11,239 nucleotides of DNA from Caulobacteraceae bacterium (GTDB taxonomy: Bacteria; Pseudomonadota; Alphaproteobacteria; Caulobacterales; Caulobacteraceae). The stretch is taken from NCBI GenBank assembly GCA_028291305.1, contig JAQGII010000456.1, positions 1-11,239 on the forward strand. The letters run 5' to 3'. Positions 1-6,676 of this stretch are shown piece by piece. A program made the position numbers and the translations under genes. The notes under the pieces were generated by a model. That model saw only the letters and a program-made list of their open reading frames with translations, did no database searches and was not told the origin of the DNA. Every line of letters begins with the position of its first letter. Positions within the stretch are counted from its first letter, which is position 1.

Positions 1-1030
1 AGGAGGAGAGCAGCGGGATGAAGGCCCGTCCGTGCAGGCCCGCGCCCCCCATGATCCGGTCCATCAGGAAGGCGGCCCGGGCCATGTAGCCGAAGTCCTC
101 CAGCAGGATGATGAAGAAGAACAGGATCATGATCTGCGGCAGGAACACCAGCACGCTGCCGACGCCGGAGATGATCCCGTTGGCCAGCAGGCTCTGGAAC
201 AGTCCCGGCGGCAGATAGTGGACCACCTGGGCAGACAGCCAGTCGAAGCCGGCGGTGATCAGGTCCATGACCGGGGTGGCCCAGCTGAACACCGCCTGGA
301 ACATCAGGAACAGAATGGCCACCAGGATGACGATGCCCGACGCCGGGTGCAGCAGCACGCCGTCGATCCTGCCGGTCCAGGTGTCGGGCCGCTTGGGCGG
401 ACGCACCGCGATCTTGAGGATGCGCTCGGCCTGGCGGTGGGAATCGCGGATTTCCGCGGCCGAGGGCGCGTGCCAGGCGGAGGCGCCCTGCGCCTCGTGC
501 AGGTCGGCGCGCGCGTCGATGGCGGCCAGCAGGTCCTCGATGCCGCGCTTGCGGGTCGCCACCGTGGTCACCACCGGCATGCCGATCTCGCGCGACAGGG
601 CCTCCAGGTCGATGTCGATGCCCTGGCGCTGGGCGATGTCGATCATGTTCAGCGCCAGCACCGCCGGCTGGCCGGTTTGCTTCAGCTCCAGGATCAGGCG
701 CAGCACCAGGCGCAGGTTGGTGGCGTCGGCTACACAGACCAGCAGGTCGGGGGCGTTCTCGCCGGCCCGCTGGCCCAGCACCACGTCGCGGGTGACTTCC
801 TCGTCCGGGCTGCGGGCGCGCAGGGAATAGGTGCCGGGCAGGTCCAGCACCGACACTCTGCGGCCGGCGGGGGAGGTGAGGAAGCCTTCCTTGCGCTCGA
901 CGGTGACGCCGGCGTAGTTGGCCACCTTGGCCCGGCCGCCCGTCAGGGCGTTGAACAGGGCTGTCTTGCCGCTGTTGGGGTTGCCGACCAGCGCGATTCG
1001 CAGATCGCGCACCGCCACGGGCGCGTTCAT
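1..1030 (-). CDS. feoB: FeoB ferrous iron transporter, N-terminal 343 residues (3' end outside window)
   Basis: Inner-membrane Fe(II) transporter with an N-terminal G protein domain. Reading leftward from ATG at 1030, all GTPase motifs are visible: G1 GNPNSGKT at residues 16-23, the G2 Thr in GVTVE near 43, G3 DLPG at 63-66 and G4 NMID at 128-131. A helical region follows. The first membrane segments lie at about 232-250 and 285-311, and the conserved GRAFIPLLSS stretch is at the window edge. The family is usually above 600 residues, so roughly half is missing because the window ends, not because the gene is broken. Its ATG overlaps the feoA stop as ATGA, so the two genes are probably translationally coupled. 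Family assignment is firm; Fe(II) as substrate is known from the family. Confidence 0.97.
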   Translation of the reverse strand, partial: MNAPVAVRDLRIALVGNPNSGKTALFNALTGGRAKVANYAGVTVERKEGFLTSPAGRRVSVLDLPGTYSLRARSPDEEVTRDVVLGQRAGENAPDLLVCVADATNLRLVLRLILELKQTGQPAVLALNMIDIAQRQGIDIDLEALSREIGMPVVTTVATRKRGIEDLLAAIDARADLHEAQGASAWHAPSAAEIRDSHRQAERILKIAVRPPKRPDTWTGRIDGVLLHPASGIVILVAILFLMFQAVFSWATPVMDLITAGFDWLSAQVVHYLPPGLFQSLLANGIISGVGSVLVFLPQIMILFFFIILLEDFGYMARAAFLMDRIMGGAGLHGRAFIPLLSS

Positions 1031-1353
1031 TCCCCGGGCGCCTCCAGGCGGATCAGCACGCCCTGGGCTTCACGCCGACGCAGGGCCACGCGCATATCGT
1101 CCAGGCGCACGGCGATGGGGTCGCGGCCGATGAAGCCCTCGTGCAGGACGGCCACGCGGGCGCCTTCGACGAAGCCGATCTCCAGAAGGCGGCGCTCGAG
1201 TTCTTCGCGCTCGTCCAGGCTGGCGGCGGTCATGGCCTGCGGCGACACGGCGATGACGACGCCCCGGTCCCCGCGCCGCGCATCGCTCAGCCGCACCAGT
1301 CCGGCCGGCGAGGGGGCCTGCGACTGTTCCTGACGACGCCACTGCACATTCAT
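1027..1353 (-). CDS. feoA: FeoA, SH3-like partner of FeoB
   Basis: Small cytoplasmic protein of 108 residues that works with FeoB in ferrous iron uptake. The core from about residue 20 has the FeoA pattern: a short helix with ERRLLEIGFVEGARV, then strands with VLHEGFIGRDPIAVRL and ALRRREAQGVLI, which form the SH3-like barrel. It carries about 20 extra polar residues at the N-terminus, so it is a little longer than a minimal FeoA (about 75-85). The start is supported by a GAGGAAG ribosome site about 10 nt upstream. It is the first gene of the leftward feoAB operon; its TGA overlaps the feoB ATG. A third partner, FeoC, is not visible here. Confidence 0.93.
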   Translation of the reverse strand: MNVQWRRQEQSQAPSPAGLVRLSDARRGDRGVVIAVSPQAMTAASLDEREELERRLLEIGFVEGARVAVLHEGFIGRDPIAVRLDDMRVALRRREAQGVLIRLEAPGE

Positions 1354-1385
1354 CGCCTTAAGACTTCCTCCGGGCGCGCGCTACC

Positions 1386-1406
1386 TGCAAGTGAATATCA
1401 GATGCA
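1386..1406. promoter_or_regulatory. Fur/Irr-like palindromic operator upstream of feoA
   Basis: A 21-bp element of the form TGCA-N2-TGA-N3-TCA-N2-TGCA is two-fold symmetric around position 1396, with 14 of its 20 non-central positions pairing. It sits over the candidate -10 of feoAB, about 33 bp before the feoA start codon. Fur-family sites have dyads built on TGA/TCA half-sites, and feo operons are commonly Fur-repressed. Iron-dependent control is therefore the natural reading, but the match to the classical Fur box is only partial. Confidence 0.4.
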
Positions 1407-1420
1407 GTCGCGATTGGCAA
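1392..1420 (-). promoter_or_regulatory. Candidate feoAB promoter
   Basis: On the minus strand TTGCCA (1420-1415) is followed after 17 bp by TATTCA (1397-1392). The -35 matches the sigma-70 consensus at 5 of 6 positions, while the -10 is weak. Transcription from here would give a leader of about 30 nt before the feoA ATG at 1353. The -10 element lies inside the symmetric site at 1386-1406, which fits repression by occlusion. No start-site data are available, so this is inference from sequence. Confidence 0.4.
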
Positions 1421-1611
1421 AACGCCAGCCCCCTGGCGCCAAAGAGTCGCGCCTGGGTTCCACGCCTGTTCGAAAGGACGCGGCGGCAAGGCGGCGAAGA
1501 TCGGCCCGCCGACATAAACCGACGCAAAGCGGCCCGCGCGCGACATCGCTCAAAGATGGGGCGCTGCTTGGATGGGGTCACTGGAGATACCTGCCTGGAG
1601 TTGCATGCGAA

Positions 1612-2121
1612 ATGACCGGATCCTGGAAACGCGCCGTCGCCGGCGCCCTTTGCCTTGGCCTTGCCGCCGTCGCGACGGCGGGCATAGCGCAGAATCGTCC
1701 GCCCGCCGCCCCTGGAGCCGGCCCGCCCGGCGTGGCGGATCGGGGCGGGAAGTTCGGGCAGAAGCGCGCGCGCCGCGAACAGATGCTGCATGACGTCCTG
1801 TCCGTTAAACCGGACCAGGAAACGGCCTTCCACGCCTATCTGGCGGCCCTGGCGCGGCCGCGGAAGGATGACGGCGGCCGTCCGGAACCGGGGCGCGAGC
1901 GCGATCAGGGCCTCGGCCAGGCCCCTATGACCACGCCCCAGCGGCTCGACCGCAAGGCAGCGCGGATGGCCCAGCGCCAGGCCCGTTTCCAGCAGGCGGC
2001 CTCCGCCACCAGGACCTTCTACGCAGCGCTGAGCCCCGAACAGCGCCGCGCCTTCGACGTCTTGCCGATGATGATGGCCGGTCGCATGGGCCGCAGCCCC
2101 ATGCGCGGCGGTCTGGGCTAG
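1612..2121 (+). CDS. Secreted Spy/CpxP-like (LTXXQ motif) periplasmic protein
   Basis: Predicted exported protein of 169 residues. It has a basic N-terminus (MTGSWKR), a hydrophobic stretch at about 8-24 and a likely signal-peptidase site near ATAGIAQ, then a Pro/Gly-rich linker. The mature part is highly charged and helical. The end, with LDRKAARMAQRQARF (111-125) and TFYAALSPEQRRAFD (135-149), matches the Spy/CpxP/LTXXQ pattern; that family includes periplasmic chaperones and metal- or envelope-stress proteins. The short C-terminal tail is Met-rich (MMMAGRMGRSPM). The start at 1612 was chosen because the signal peptide begins there and a TGGAG site lies 11 nt upstream; the frame stays open further upstream without protein-like sequence. 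It stands alone, transcribed away from feoAB. Confidence 0.75.
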   Translation: MTGSWKRAVAGALCLGLAAVATAGIAQNRPPAAPGAGPPGVADRGGKFGQKRARREQMLHDVLSVKPDQETAFHAYLAALARPRKDDGGRPEPGRERDQGLGQAPMTTPQRLDRKAARMAQRQARFQQAASATRTFYAALSPEQRRAFDVLPMMMAGRMGRSPMRGGLG

Positions 2122-2130
2122 TCGCCCTTT

Positions 2131-2180
2131 CCTTCGGATGGACCCGTTCGGGTCCTAGCCTTCGGAGCCCGACCCGAAGG
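2131..2180. repeat. Two small hairpins sharing CCTTCGG repeats
   Basis: Just after the Spy-like gene, GGACCCG (2140-2146) pairs with CGGGTCC (2149-2155), and CCTTCGG (2159-2165) pairs with CCGAAGG (2174-2180). A second CCTTCGG at 2131-2137 could pair with the same CCGAAGG, enclosing the first hairpin, so alternative folds exist. No T-run follows either stem. They may protect 3' ends or be part of the convergent-gene termination zone. Confidence 0.45.
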
Positions 2181-2184
2181 CGCC

Positions 2185-2233
2185 TGCGGGCCGCGTCTGG
2201 CTTGTCTCCCCCCTAGGTCAGACGCGGCCCGCA
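2185..2233 (+). terminator. Strong 15-bp stem between convergent genes, likely terminator
   Basis: TGCGGGCCGCGTCTG (2185-2199) is perfectly complementary to CAGACGCGGCCCGCA (2219-2233), with a 19-nt loop. It lies between the Spy-like gene ending at 2121 and the leftward gene ending at 2265, the right place for a terminator serving both. Only a short TTT follows on the + strand, so it is not a textbook intrinsic terminator, but the stem is very stable. Confidence 0.6.
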
Positions 2234-2264
2234 TTTGCGCGGGCCACCCCGACCGCAGCGCGCG

Positions 2265-2975
2265 TCAGAGGCGCAGGTAGTCGATGTAGGAGCCGTCCAC
2301 GACGCGGCTATGCAAGGCGGTCCAGACGTTGTTGGCGTCGTACCAGTCGTCCACCGAGGCGTCGCCGGTGATCGTGTAGCGGGTGGCGCGCACGCTGGAG
2401 CCGTCGGCCAGCTTGACCATCTCCTCGCCCTTCAAAGCCCGGGTGGTCTCGCGCAGCAGCCTGCCGTCGTCGGGATCGAACAGGGGCGCCCTCATCACCT
2501 GGCGATTCCAGTGGCTCATGGGCAGGGTGTCGCCTGAGGCGGTGTAGGGCGCGCCCCTGACGGGCTGGATGTAGAGGCCGTCGGCGCTGCGCCGGGCGGT
2601 GACATGCTGCCTGTCCAGGTTGGAATGGGTCGTGGCCTCCAGCCCCTGGAACTGGCCGCCCTGCCATTGCTCCTTGCTGCTGTGAGTGTATCGCATCACC
2701 GGCACCGGGCCGATCCGGACGATGATGTGCACGTCGATGTGGACGGTCAGGGCGTCGCCGTCCTGCTCGAACCGCAGAGCGTGTTCGCCGATATGGGCGT
2801 TCTTGCGCCAGACCTGGAAGGCCAGCCGGCCGTCGGCCGGCACGCCATAGACGGCGGCGCGGGCCTGGGGCGGGCCCAGGGCGCCAAGGACGAGACCCGC
2901 GCCGAGGCCCTGGATCAGAAAGGCCCGGCGGCCCATCCCCCTCGCGATCCCGGTCGCAGCGCTGTTGCCGTCCAT
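2265..2975 (-). CDS. Tat-exported DUF6134-like periplasmic protein, function unknown
   Basis: Protein of 236 residues. The N-terminus carries a twin-arginine type signal: GRRAFLIQG at about 15-23, then a hydrophobic stretch and the cleavage-like site PPQARA-AV. The mature part is beta-rich and begins YGVPADGRLAFQVWRKNAHIGEH. This resembles DUF6134 family proteins (recognised from memory, moderate certainty), in which a conserved start describing a non-modified folded protein is followed by repeated polar strands. No catalytic motif is apparent. The ATG at 2975 was preferred because an AAAGGAC ribosome site lies about 8 nt upstream and the Tat signal begins shortly after. The frame is open for 59 more codons upstream but without recognisable protein features. 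It diverges from the TonB-dependent receptor gene; a shared role is possible but unproven. Confidence 0.7.
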   Translation of the reverse strand: MDGNSAATGIARGMGRRAFLIQGLGAGLVLGALGPPQARAAVYGVPADGRLAFQVWRKNAHIGEHALRFEQDGDALTVHIDVHIIVRIGPVPVMRYTHSSKEQWQGGQFQGLEATTHSNLDRQHVTARRSADGLYIQPVRGAPYTASGDTLPMSHWNRQVMRAPLFDPDDGRLLRETTRALKGEEMVKLADGSSVRATRYTITGDASVDDWYDANNVWTALHSRVVDGSYIDYLRL

Positions 2976-3209
2976 TCCGTCGTCCTTTTGTGTCGATCCC
3001 CAAGCCGATGCGCCCGGGCATCGGCCTCGGATAACCGCGTGCGCCAGCTTGGCCGGCGCGCCGTTATACAGAAATTGCGCCGCCGCGCACGCCTCGGCGA
3101 CGCCGCAGTCCGCCGCCTCCGCGCCGTCCCGCCTGGCCGTCGCCCAGTCCAACCGTTTTCCGGTGGATCGGGTCGCCGCCGCGGCGGCCCCGAGATCGTC
3201 CCGGGGCGG

Positions 3210-3254
3210 ATGAATTTAAGTAAAACCGTCATGAATTCATCAAAGAGAGTTCAT
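3210..3254. promoter_or_regulatory. Spaced ATGAA/TTCAT repeats upstream of the TonB-dependent receptor
   Basis: ATGAATT occurs at 3210-3216 and again at 3231-3237, 21 bp apart (two helical turns). The second copy is part of the palindrome ATGAATTCAT (3231-3240), and TTCAT recurs at 3250-3254. Evenly spaced half-sites in an AT-rich island directly before a weak promoter suggest a transcription factor binding region. The factor is unknown. Confidence 0.3.
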
Positions 3255-3308
3255 TTGAGGTAAGTATTGTCGAATGCTTAAAGCGCCCCTGGGGTGCTGA
3301 AAAAGGAT

Positions 3309-3326
3309 TCGAAGCGGCCGCTTCGA
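3309..3326. repeat. 18-bp perfect palindrome in the receptor leader
   Basis: TCGAAGCGGCCGCTTCGA reads the same on both strands. It lies about 105 bp before the receptor start codon. As RNA it could only form a tight hairpin with a shortened stem; as DNA it could be a dimeric regulator site. No T-run follows, so a terminator or attenuator is unlikely. Confidence 0.4.
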
Positions 3327-3430
3327 TATCTTCGCTTACGTCATGCAGGTCTGTCGCGGCTCTCCCCGCGGCAAGCGCGGACGTGTGCGCGGTGACCCCT
3401 TCATCGAAGAATAAAGGGGACACTATCCAC

Positions 3431-5746
3431 ATGACTCGCCACACCGATATCCTGGCTCGGCTGCTGACCGGCGCCAGCCTCACCTTGATGCTCGCCGCCG
3501 CCAGCGACGCGGCCCGCGCCGCCGAGGCCACCGTTGCCGACACCGCGCCCGCCGGCGCCCAAGAAGAGAAGGCGGACTTCGGCAACCGCGTGCAGGAACT
3601 GGTGGTGGTCGCCACCAACCCGGCCCTGGCCGCGGCCCCCGCCAAGGCGTCCCTGGCCGCCACCCAGCCGCAGACCATCATCACCCGCGAGGCCATCGAC
3701 CAGTTCGTGCCGCAGACGGCCGACTACACCCAGATCGCCAACCTGTCGCCGAGCGTGACCGGCGGTGTCGGCCAGAACGGCCCGGGCCTCAGTGAGTCCA
3801 AGAGCACCCTGCGCGGCTTCAACGACGGCAACTACAACGTCACCTACGATGGCATCCCGTGGGGCGACGCCAACGGCCCGACGCACCACTCCACCTCCTT
3901 CTTCCCCGCCTCGACCATCGGCGCGGTGGTGGTGGACCGCGGTCCCGGCAAGGCCGGCGACGTCGGCATCGCCTCCTTCGGCGGCTCCATCAACCTGTTC
4001 TCTCCGGAAGTCAGCCATGTGTTCGGTGGCTCGGAAACCGTGACCGGCGGCTCGTTCAACACCTGGCAGTCGGTGACCAAGCTCAACACCGGCGACATCA
4101 AGCAGTTGAACGACGCGCGGGTGCTGTTCAACTTCCAGGAACTGGTCACCGACGGCTACCTGACGCTGAACAAGGCGCAAGAAAACAACCAGATGATCCG
4201 CGCGATCGTGCCGATCAACGACAAGTGGCAACTGACGCTGTTCGGCGCCTACAACTTCATCAAGATCAACACCAACGACAACGCCGGCGCAACCCTTGCC
4301 CAGGCCGCCGCCTACGGCAAGAACTTCGCCCTGACCAACGACCCGAAGCTGCCGACCTACTACGGCTACAACGTCGTCACGAAGAGTACCTACTTCGACT
4401 ATGCCAAGCTGAACGGTGAACTGACCTCGAATCTCAAGGTCGAGACCCAGCCCTACGTCTACTATTACAAGAACGACACCGAATCGACGGTCGACCCGAC
4501 CCTGACGCCCACAGACGTCGCCAGCGGGACCGGGCTGGGATGGACCCCCGCGCCGGGGTCCAAGGCGATCGCCAACGGCGACGTCCCCGGCTACATCAAG
4601 CTGAACAAGTACCAGATCTACGGCGACATCACGCACCTGGACTGGAACTTCGGCTTCGGCGATCTGAGGCCCGGCCTGTGGGTCGAGCACGCCGATACCA
4701 AGCGCTTCCGCTACGACTACGACGCCACCCGCGGGCGCACCGTGCCCGACTATCGCCAGAAGGCCGGCACCGCCGCCAACGGCATCATCGTCCCGCAGAA
4801 CGAGGAGTATGACCAGAGCTCGGGCTGGGACCAGTATCAGCCCTTCGTCGACCTGGAACTGCGTCCCACCGACAAGCTGACCATCACGCCCGGCTTCAAG
4901 TGGGTGAACTACACCATCCGCGTGAACACCCTAGCCAACCAGAAGACGCGCACGCCGCTGAACGCCAGCAAGACGTTCCAGAAGGACCTGGAATTCCTCA
5001 CCGTGAACTACAAGCTGAAGGACAACTGGTCCGTCTATGGCCAGTACGCCACCGGCATCCTGGTGCCGGACATCAGCGCCTTCCAGGTGGCCGGTCCGAC
5101 GGCCAACCCCTCCTCGGGTCCTGACCTCTCCAGCCTCGTGCCGCAGACCTCCACCAACTACCAGCTCGGCACCGTCTATCACGGCGCCCAATGGACGGCG
5201 GACTTCGACGTCTACAAGATCGACTTCAAGAACAGGATCAGCACCACCACCGTCGCCGCGGGTTCGCCCCTGGCGGGCGAGGTCCTCTACTCCAACCAGG
5301 GCGGCGTGACCTATCAGGGCGTCGAAGGCCAGCTGAGCTACGCCTTCACCAACTGGCTGTCGGGTTTCGCCAACGGCTCGATCAACGACGCCAAGGACAA
5401 CGCCACCAACCTGCAGGTGAAGTCCGCGCCGAAGAACACCTTCGGGGTCGGCATGCTCTACAAGCGCGGGCCGTGGACCGCCTCGGTGGTCGACAAGTAC
5501 GTCGGCGAGCAGTGGGCCCAGGAGGGGCAGCTGTCGTCCTTCCACATCCCCGGCTACCACCAGGCCGACTTCAGCGCCTCCTACACCTGGGACCGCTATC
5601 GGCTGGAGGGCCAGGTGATGAACATCGCCAACAGCCAGGCCGTCACGTCGATCACCTCGGTGTCCAAGACCGCGCCGTCGCCCTACGACCAGTACTACTG
5701 GCAGGCGCCGCGCAACTTCCAGGTCAGCCTCAAGGCGGCCTTCTGA
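3431..5746 (+). CDS. TonB-dependent outer-membrane receptor, substrate unknown
   Basis: Outer-membrane active transporter of 771 residues that would import a ligand using TonB-ExbBD energy. The signal peptide covers residues 1-30 (cleavage after DAARA), and a TonB-box-like ELVVVA is at 56-61. The plug domain runs from about 75 to 195 with TIITREAIDQF, STLRGFNDGNYNVTYDGIPW and GPGKAGDVGIASFGGSINL. A 22-strand barrel follows, ending in the classical aromatic C-terminus FQVSLKAAF. The length is normal for the family. The ATG at 3431 follows AAGGGGA by 10 nt and begins the signal peptide; an in-frame start 48 nt upstream lacks both. No substrate gene is adjacent. The DUF6134-like gene diverges from it, and its stop is only 4 bp from the LOG gene stop. 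Iron, another metal complex or an organic ligand are all possible. Confidence 0.93.
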   Translation: MTRHTDILARLLTGASLTLMLAAASDAARAAEATVADTAPAGAQEEKADFGNRVQELVVVATNPALAAAPAKASLAATQPQTIITREAIDQFVPQTADYTQIANLSPSVTGGVGQNGPGLSESKSTLRGFNDGNYNVTYDGIPWGDANGPTHHSTSFFPASTIGAVVVDRGPGKAGDVGIASFGGSINLFSPEVSHVFGGSETVTGGSFNTWQSVTKLNTGDIKQLNDARVLFNFQELVTDGYLTLNKAQENNQMIRAIVPINDKWQLTLFGAYNFIKINTNDNAGATLAQAAAYGKNFALTNDPKLPTYYGYNVVTKSTYFDYAKLNGELTSNLKVETQPYVYYYKNDTESTVDPTLTPTDVASGTGLGWTPAPGSKAIANGDVPGYIKLNKYQIYGDITHLDWNFGFGDLRPGLWVEHADTKRFRYDYDATRGRTVPDYRQKAGTAANGIIVPQNEEYDQSSGWDQYQPFVDLELRPTDKLTITPGFKWVNYTIRVNTLANQKTRTPLNASKTFQKDLEFLTVNYKLKDNWSVYGQYATGILVPDISAFQVAGPTANPSSGPDLSSLVPQTSTNYQLGTVYHGAQWTADFDVYKIDFKNRISTTTVAAGSPLAGEVLYSNQGGVTYQGVEGQLSYAFTNWLSGFANGSINDAKDNATNLQVKSAPKNTFGVGMLYKRGPWTASVVDKYVGEQWAQEGQLSSFHIPGYHQADFSASYTWDRYRLEGQVMNIANSQAVTSITSVSKTAPSPYDQYYWQAPRNFQVSLKAAF

Positions 5747-5750
5747 TCGC

Positions 5751-6575
5751 CTAGCGAGGGTGCGGCGGGGCGTGGTCGCGCAGGCCCCGCTGCACCAGCT
5801 GGCTCCAGGCCTCCTCGGCGGTTTCGGCGAAGGCGAACAGGTTCATATCGGCTTCGCGGATCATGCCGTCGTCGATCAGGGCCTGGAAGTTGATCAGGCG
5901 CCGCCAATAGGCCTCGTCCATCAGCACGATGGGCGAGGCGGGCGCCTTGCCGGTTTGCTGCAGGGTGAGCAACTCGAACATCTCGTCCAGGGTGCCGAAG
6001 CCGCCGGGGAACACCACCAGGGCGTTGGTGCGCATGGCCATGTGCATCTTGCGCATGCCGAAATACTGGAAGCGGAAGGTCAGCTCAGGCGTGGTGTAGG
6101 GGTTGGGGAACTGCTCGGTGGGCAGGTTGATGTTGAAGCCGATGGTCGGGGCTCCGGCCTCGTAGGCGCCGCGGTTGGCCGCTTCCATGATGCCCGGCCC
6201 GCCGCCGGTGGCGATGACGTTGTCGCGCCAGCGATCGACCGGGGCGAAGGCGCCGCCGCGCTCCGAAGCGATGCGGCCGAACTCGCGCGAGGCCTGGTAG
6301 TAGGCCAGATGCCGGGTCAGCAGGGCCTCGGCCGCGTCGTCCAACGCGCCGCCCGCCGCCTTGCGGATCGCCCTGGCCCGCTCGGGCGAGGGGATGCGGG
6401 CGCTGCCGAACACGATGATGGTCGAGCGCACGCCCCATTCGCGCAGCAGGATCTCCGGCTTGTCGTACTCCAGCTGAAGACGCACCCCGCGCAACTCATC
6501 GCGATGCAGGAAGTCGGTGTCCTCGATCGGCAGGCGATAGCTGGGGGACTTGGACTGGGGCGAGGTGTGCGGCAT
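5751..6575 (-). CDS. LOG family (TIGR00730-like) Rossmann-fold nucleotide phosphoribohydrolase
   Basis: Cytoplasmic protein of 274 residues of the LOG/lysine-decarboxylase-like superfamily. Characterised members release free bases from nucleoside monophosphates, including cytokinin activation. The hallmark motifs are present: GGGPGIMEAANRGA at 124-137 and PGGFGTLDEMFE at 190-201, with GMRKMHM at 173-179 in the nucleotide-binding region. Compared with small LOG proteins (about 190 residues), it has an extra N-terminal section of about 50 residues and an insert between FGSAR (56-60) and the GGGPG motif, as in the longer bacterial TIGR00730 subgroup. The ATG at 6575 follows GGGAG at close spacing. 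It ends 4 bp from the end of the receptor gene and diverges from the slipin gene. The true substrate cannot be read from sequence. Confidence 0.88.
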   Translation of the reverse strand: MPHTSPQSKSPSYRLPIEDTDFLHRDELRGVRLQLEYDKPEILLREWGVRSTIIVFGSARIPSPERARAIRKAAGGALDDAAEALLTRHLAYYQASREFGRIASERGGAFAPVDRWRDNVIATGGGPGIMEAANRGAYEAGAPTIGFNINLPTEQFPNPYTTPELTFRFQYFGMRKMHMAMRTNALVVFPGGFGTLDEMFELLTLQQTGKAPASPIVLMDEAYWRRLINFQALIDDGMIREADMNLFAFAETAEEAWSQLVQRGLRDHAPPHPR

Positions 6576-6610
6576 GCGCGCTCCCGAACGGCACGAAGGA
6601 CGTGCGCGAC

Positions 6611-6647
6611 TCTATAGGTTGAACGAAGCCTATACCAAGGGTGTGCT
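6611..6647. promoter_or_regulatory. Overlapping divergent promoters for LOG gene and slipin gene (candidate)
   Basis: In the 101-bp gap, the + strand has TTGAAC (6619-6624), 17 bp, TGTGCT (6642-6647), pointing to the slipin. The - strand has TTGGTA (6638-6633), 16 bp, TATAGA (6616-6611), pointing to the LOG gene. The two overlap face to face, so they could compete for polymerase. The matches are moderate and unproven. Confidence 0.3.
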
Positions 6648-6676
6648 AGGCTCGGCCCAGCCGAGGAGCAATTCCG

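Larger units (their letters stand above)
2976..3430. other. 455-bp intergenic spacer, divergent control region
   Basis: No convincing gene is seen here. The left half (2976-3200) is GC-rich and open in several frames without protein-like content. From about 3205 to 3300 it becomes noticeably AT-richer and holds the ATGAA/TTCAT repeats at 3210-3254. A weak sigma-70-like pair is present (TTGAGG at 3255-3260, 17 bp, TTAAAG at 3278-3283). The last 130 bp would be the untranslated leader of the TonB-dependent receptor and includes the palindrome at 3309-3326 and an AAGGGGA ribosome site at 3414-3420. Confidence 0.5.

Noticed and set aside
32..1333. Long rightward open frame (433 codons) opposite feoB and feoA
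   Set aside because: It is antisense to clear FeoAB coding sequence, and its translation is rich in Gly, Arg, His and Gln with no domain, as expected for a shadow frame in GC-rich DNA.
2205..2220. Six-C tract followed by TAGG that resembles the centre of the two C-tract operators
   Set aside because: It lies in the loop of the 15-bp stem and lacks the flanking AAGATA and GTATAT elements, so it is not a third operator.
2976..3152. Upstream extension of the DUF6134-like gene to a start at 3152
   Set aside because: The 59 added residues are not signal-like and would bury the Tat signal; the ATG at 2975 has a proper ribosome site.
3227..3246. Possible Pho box (CCGTCAT followed by TCATCA)
   Set aside because: The second half does not match CTGTCAT at the required 11-bp spacing, and the palindrome ATGAATTCAT explains the similarity.
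3401..4690. Long leftward open frame (429 codons) inside the TonB-dependent receptor gene
   Set aside because: It lies fully opposite a convincing receptor sequence and has Gly/Val/Arg-rich low-complexity content without a ribosome site.
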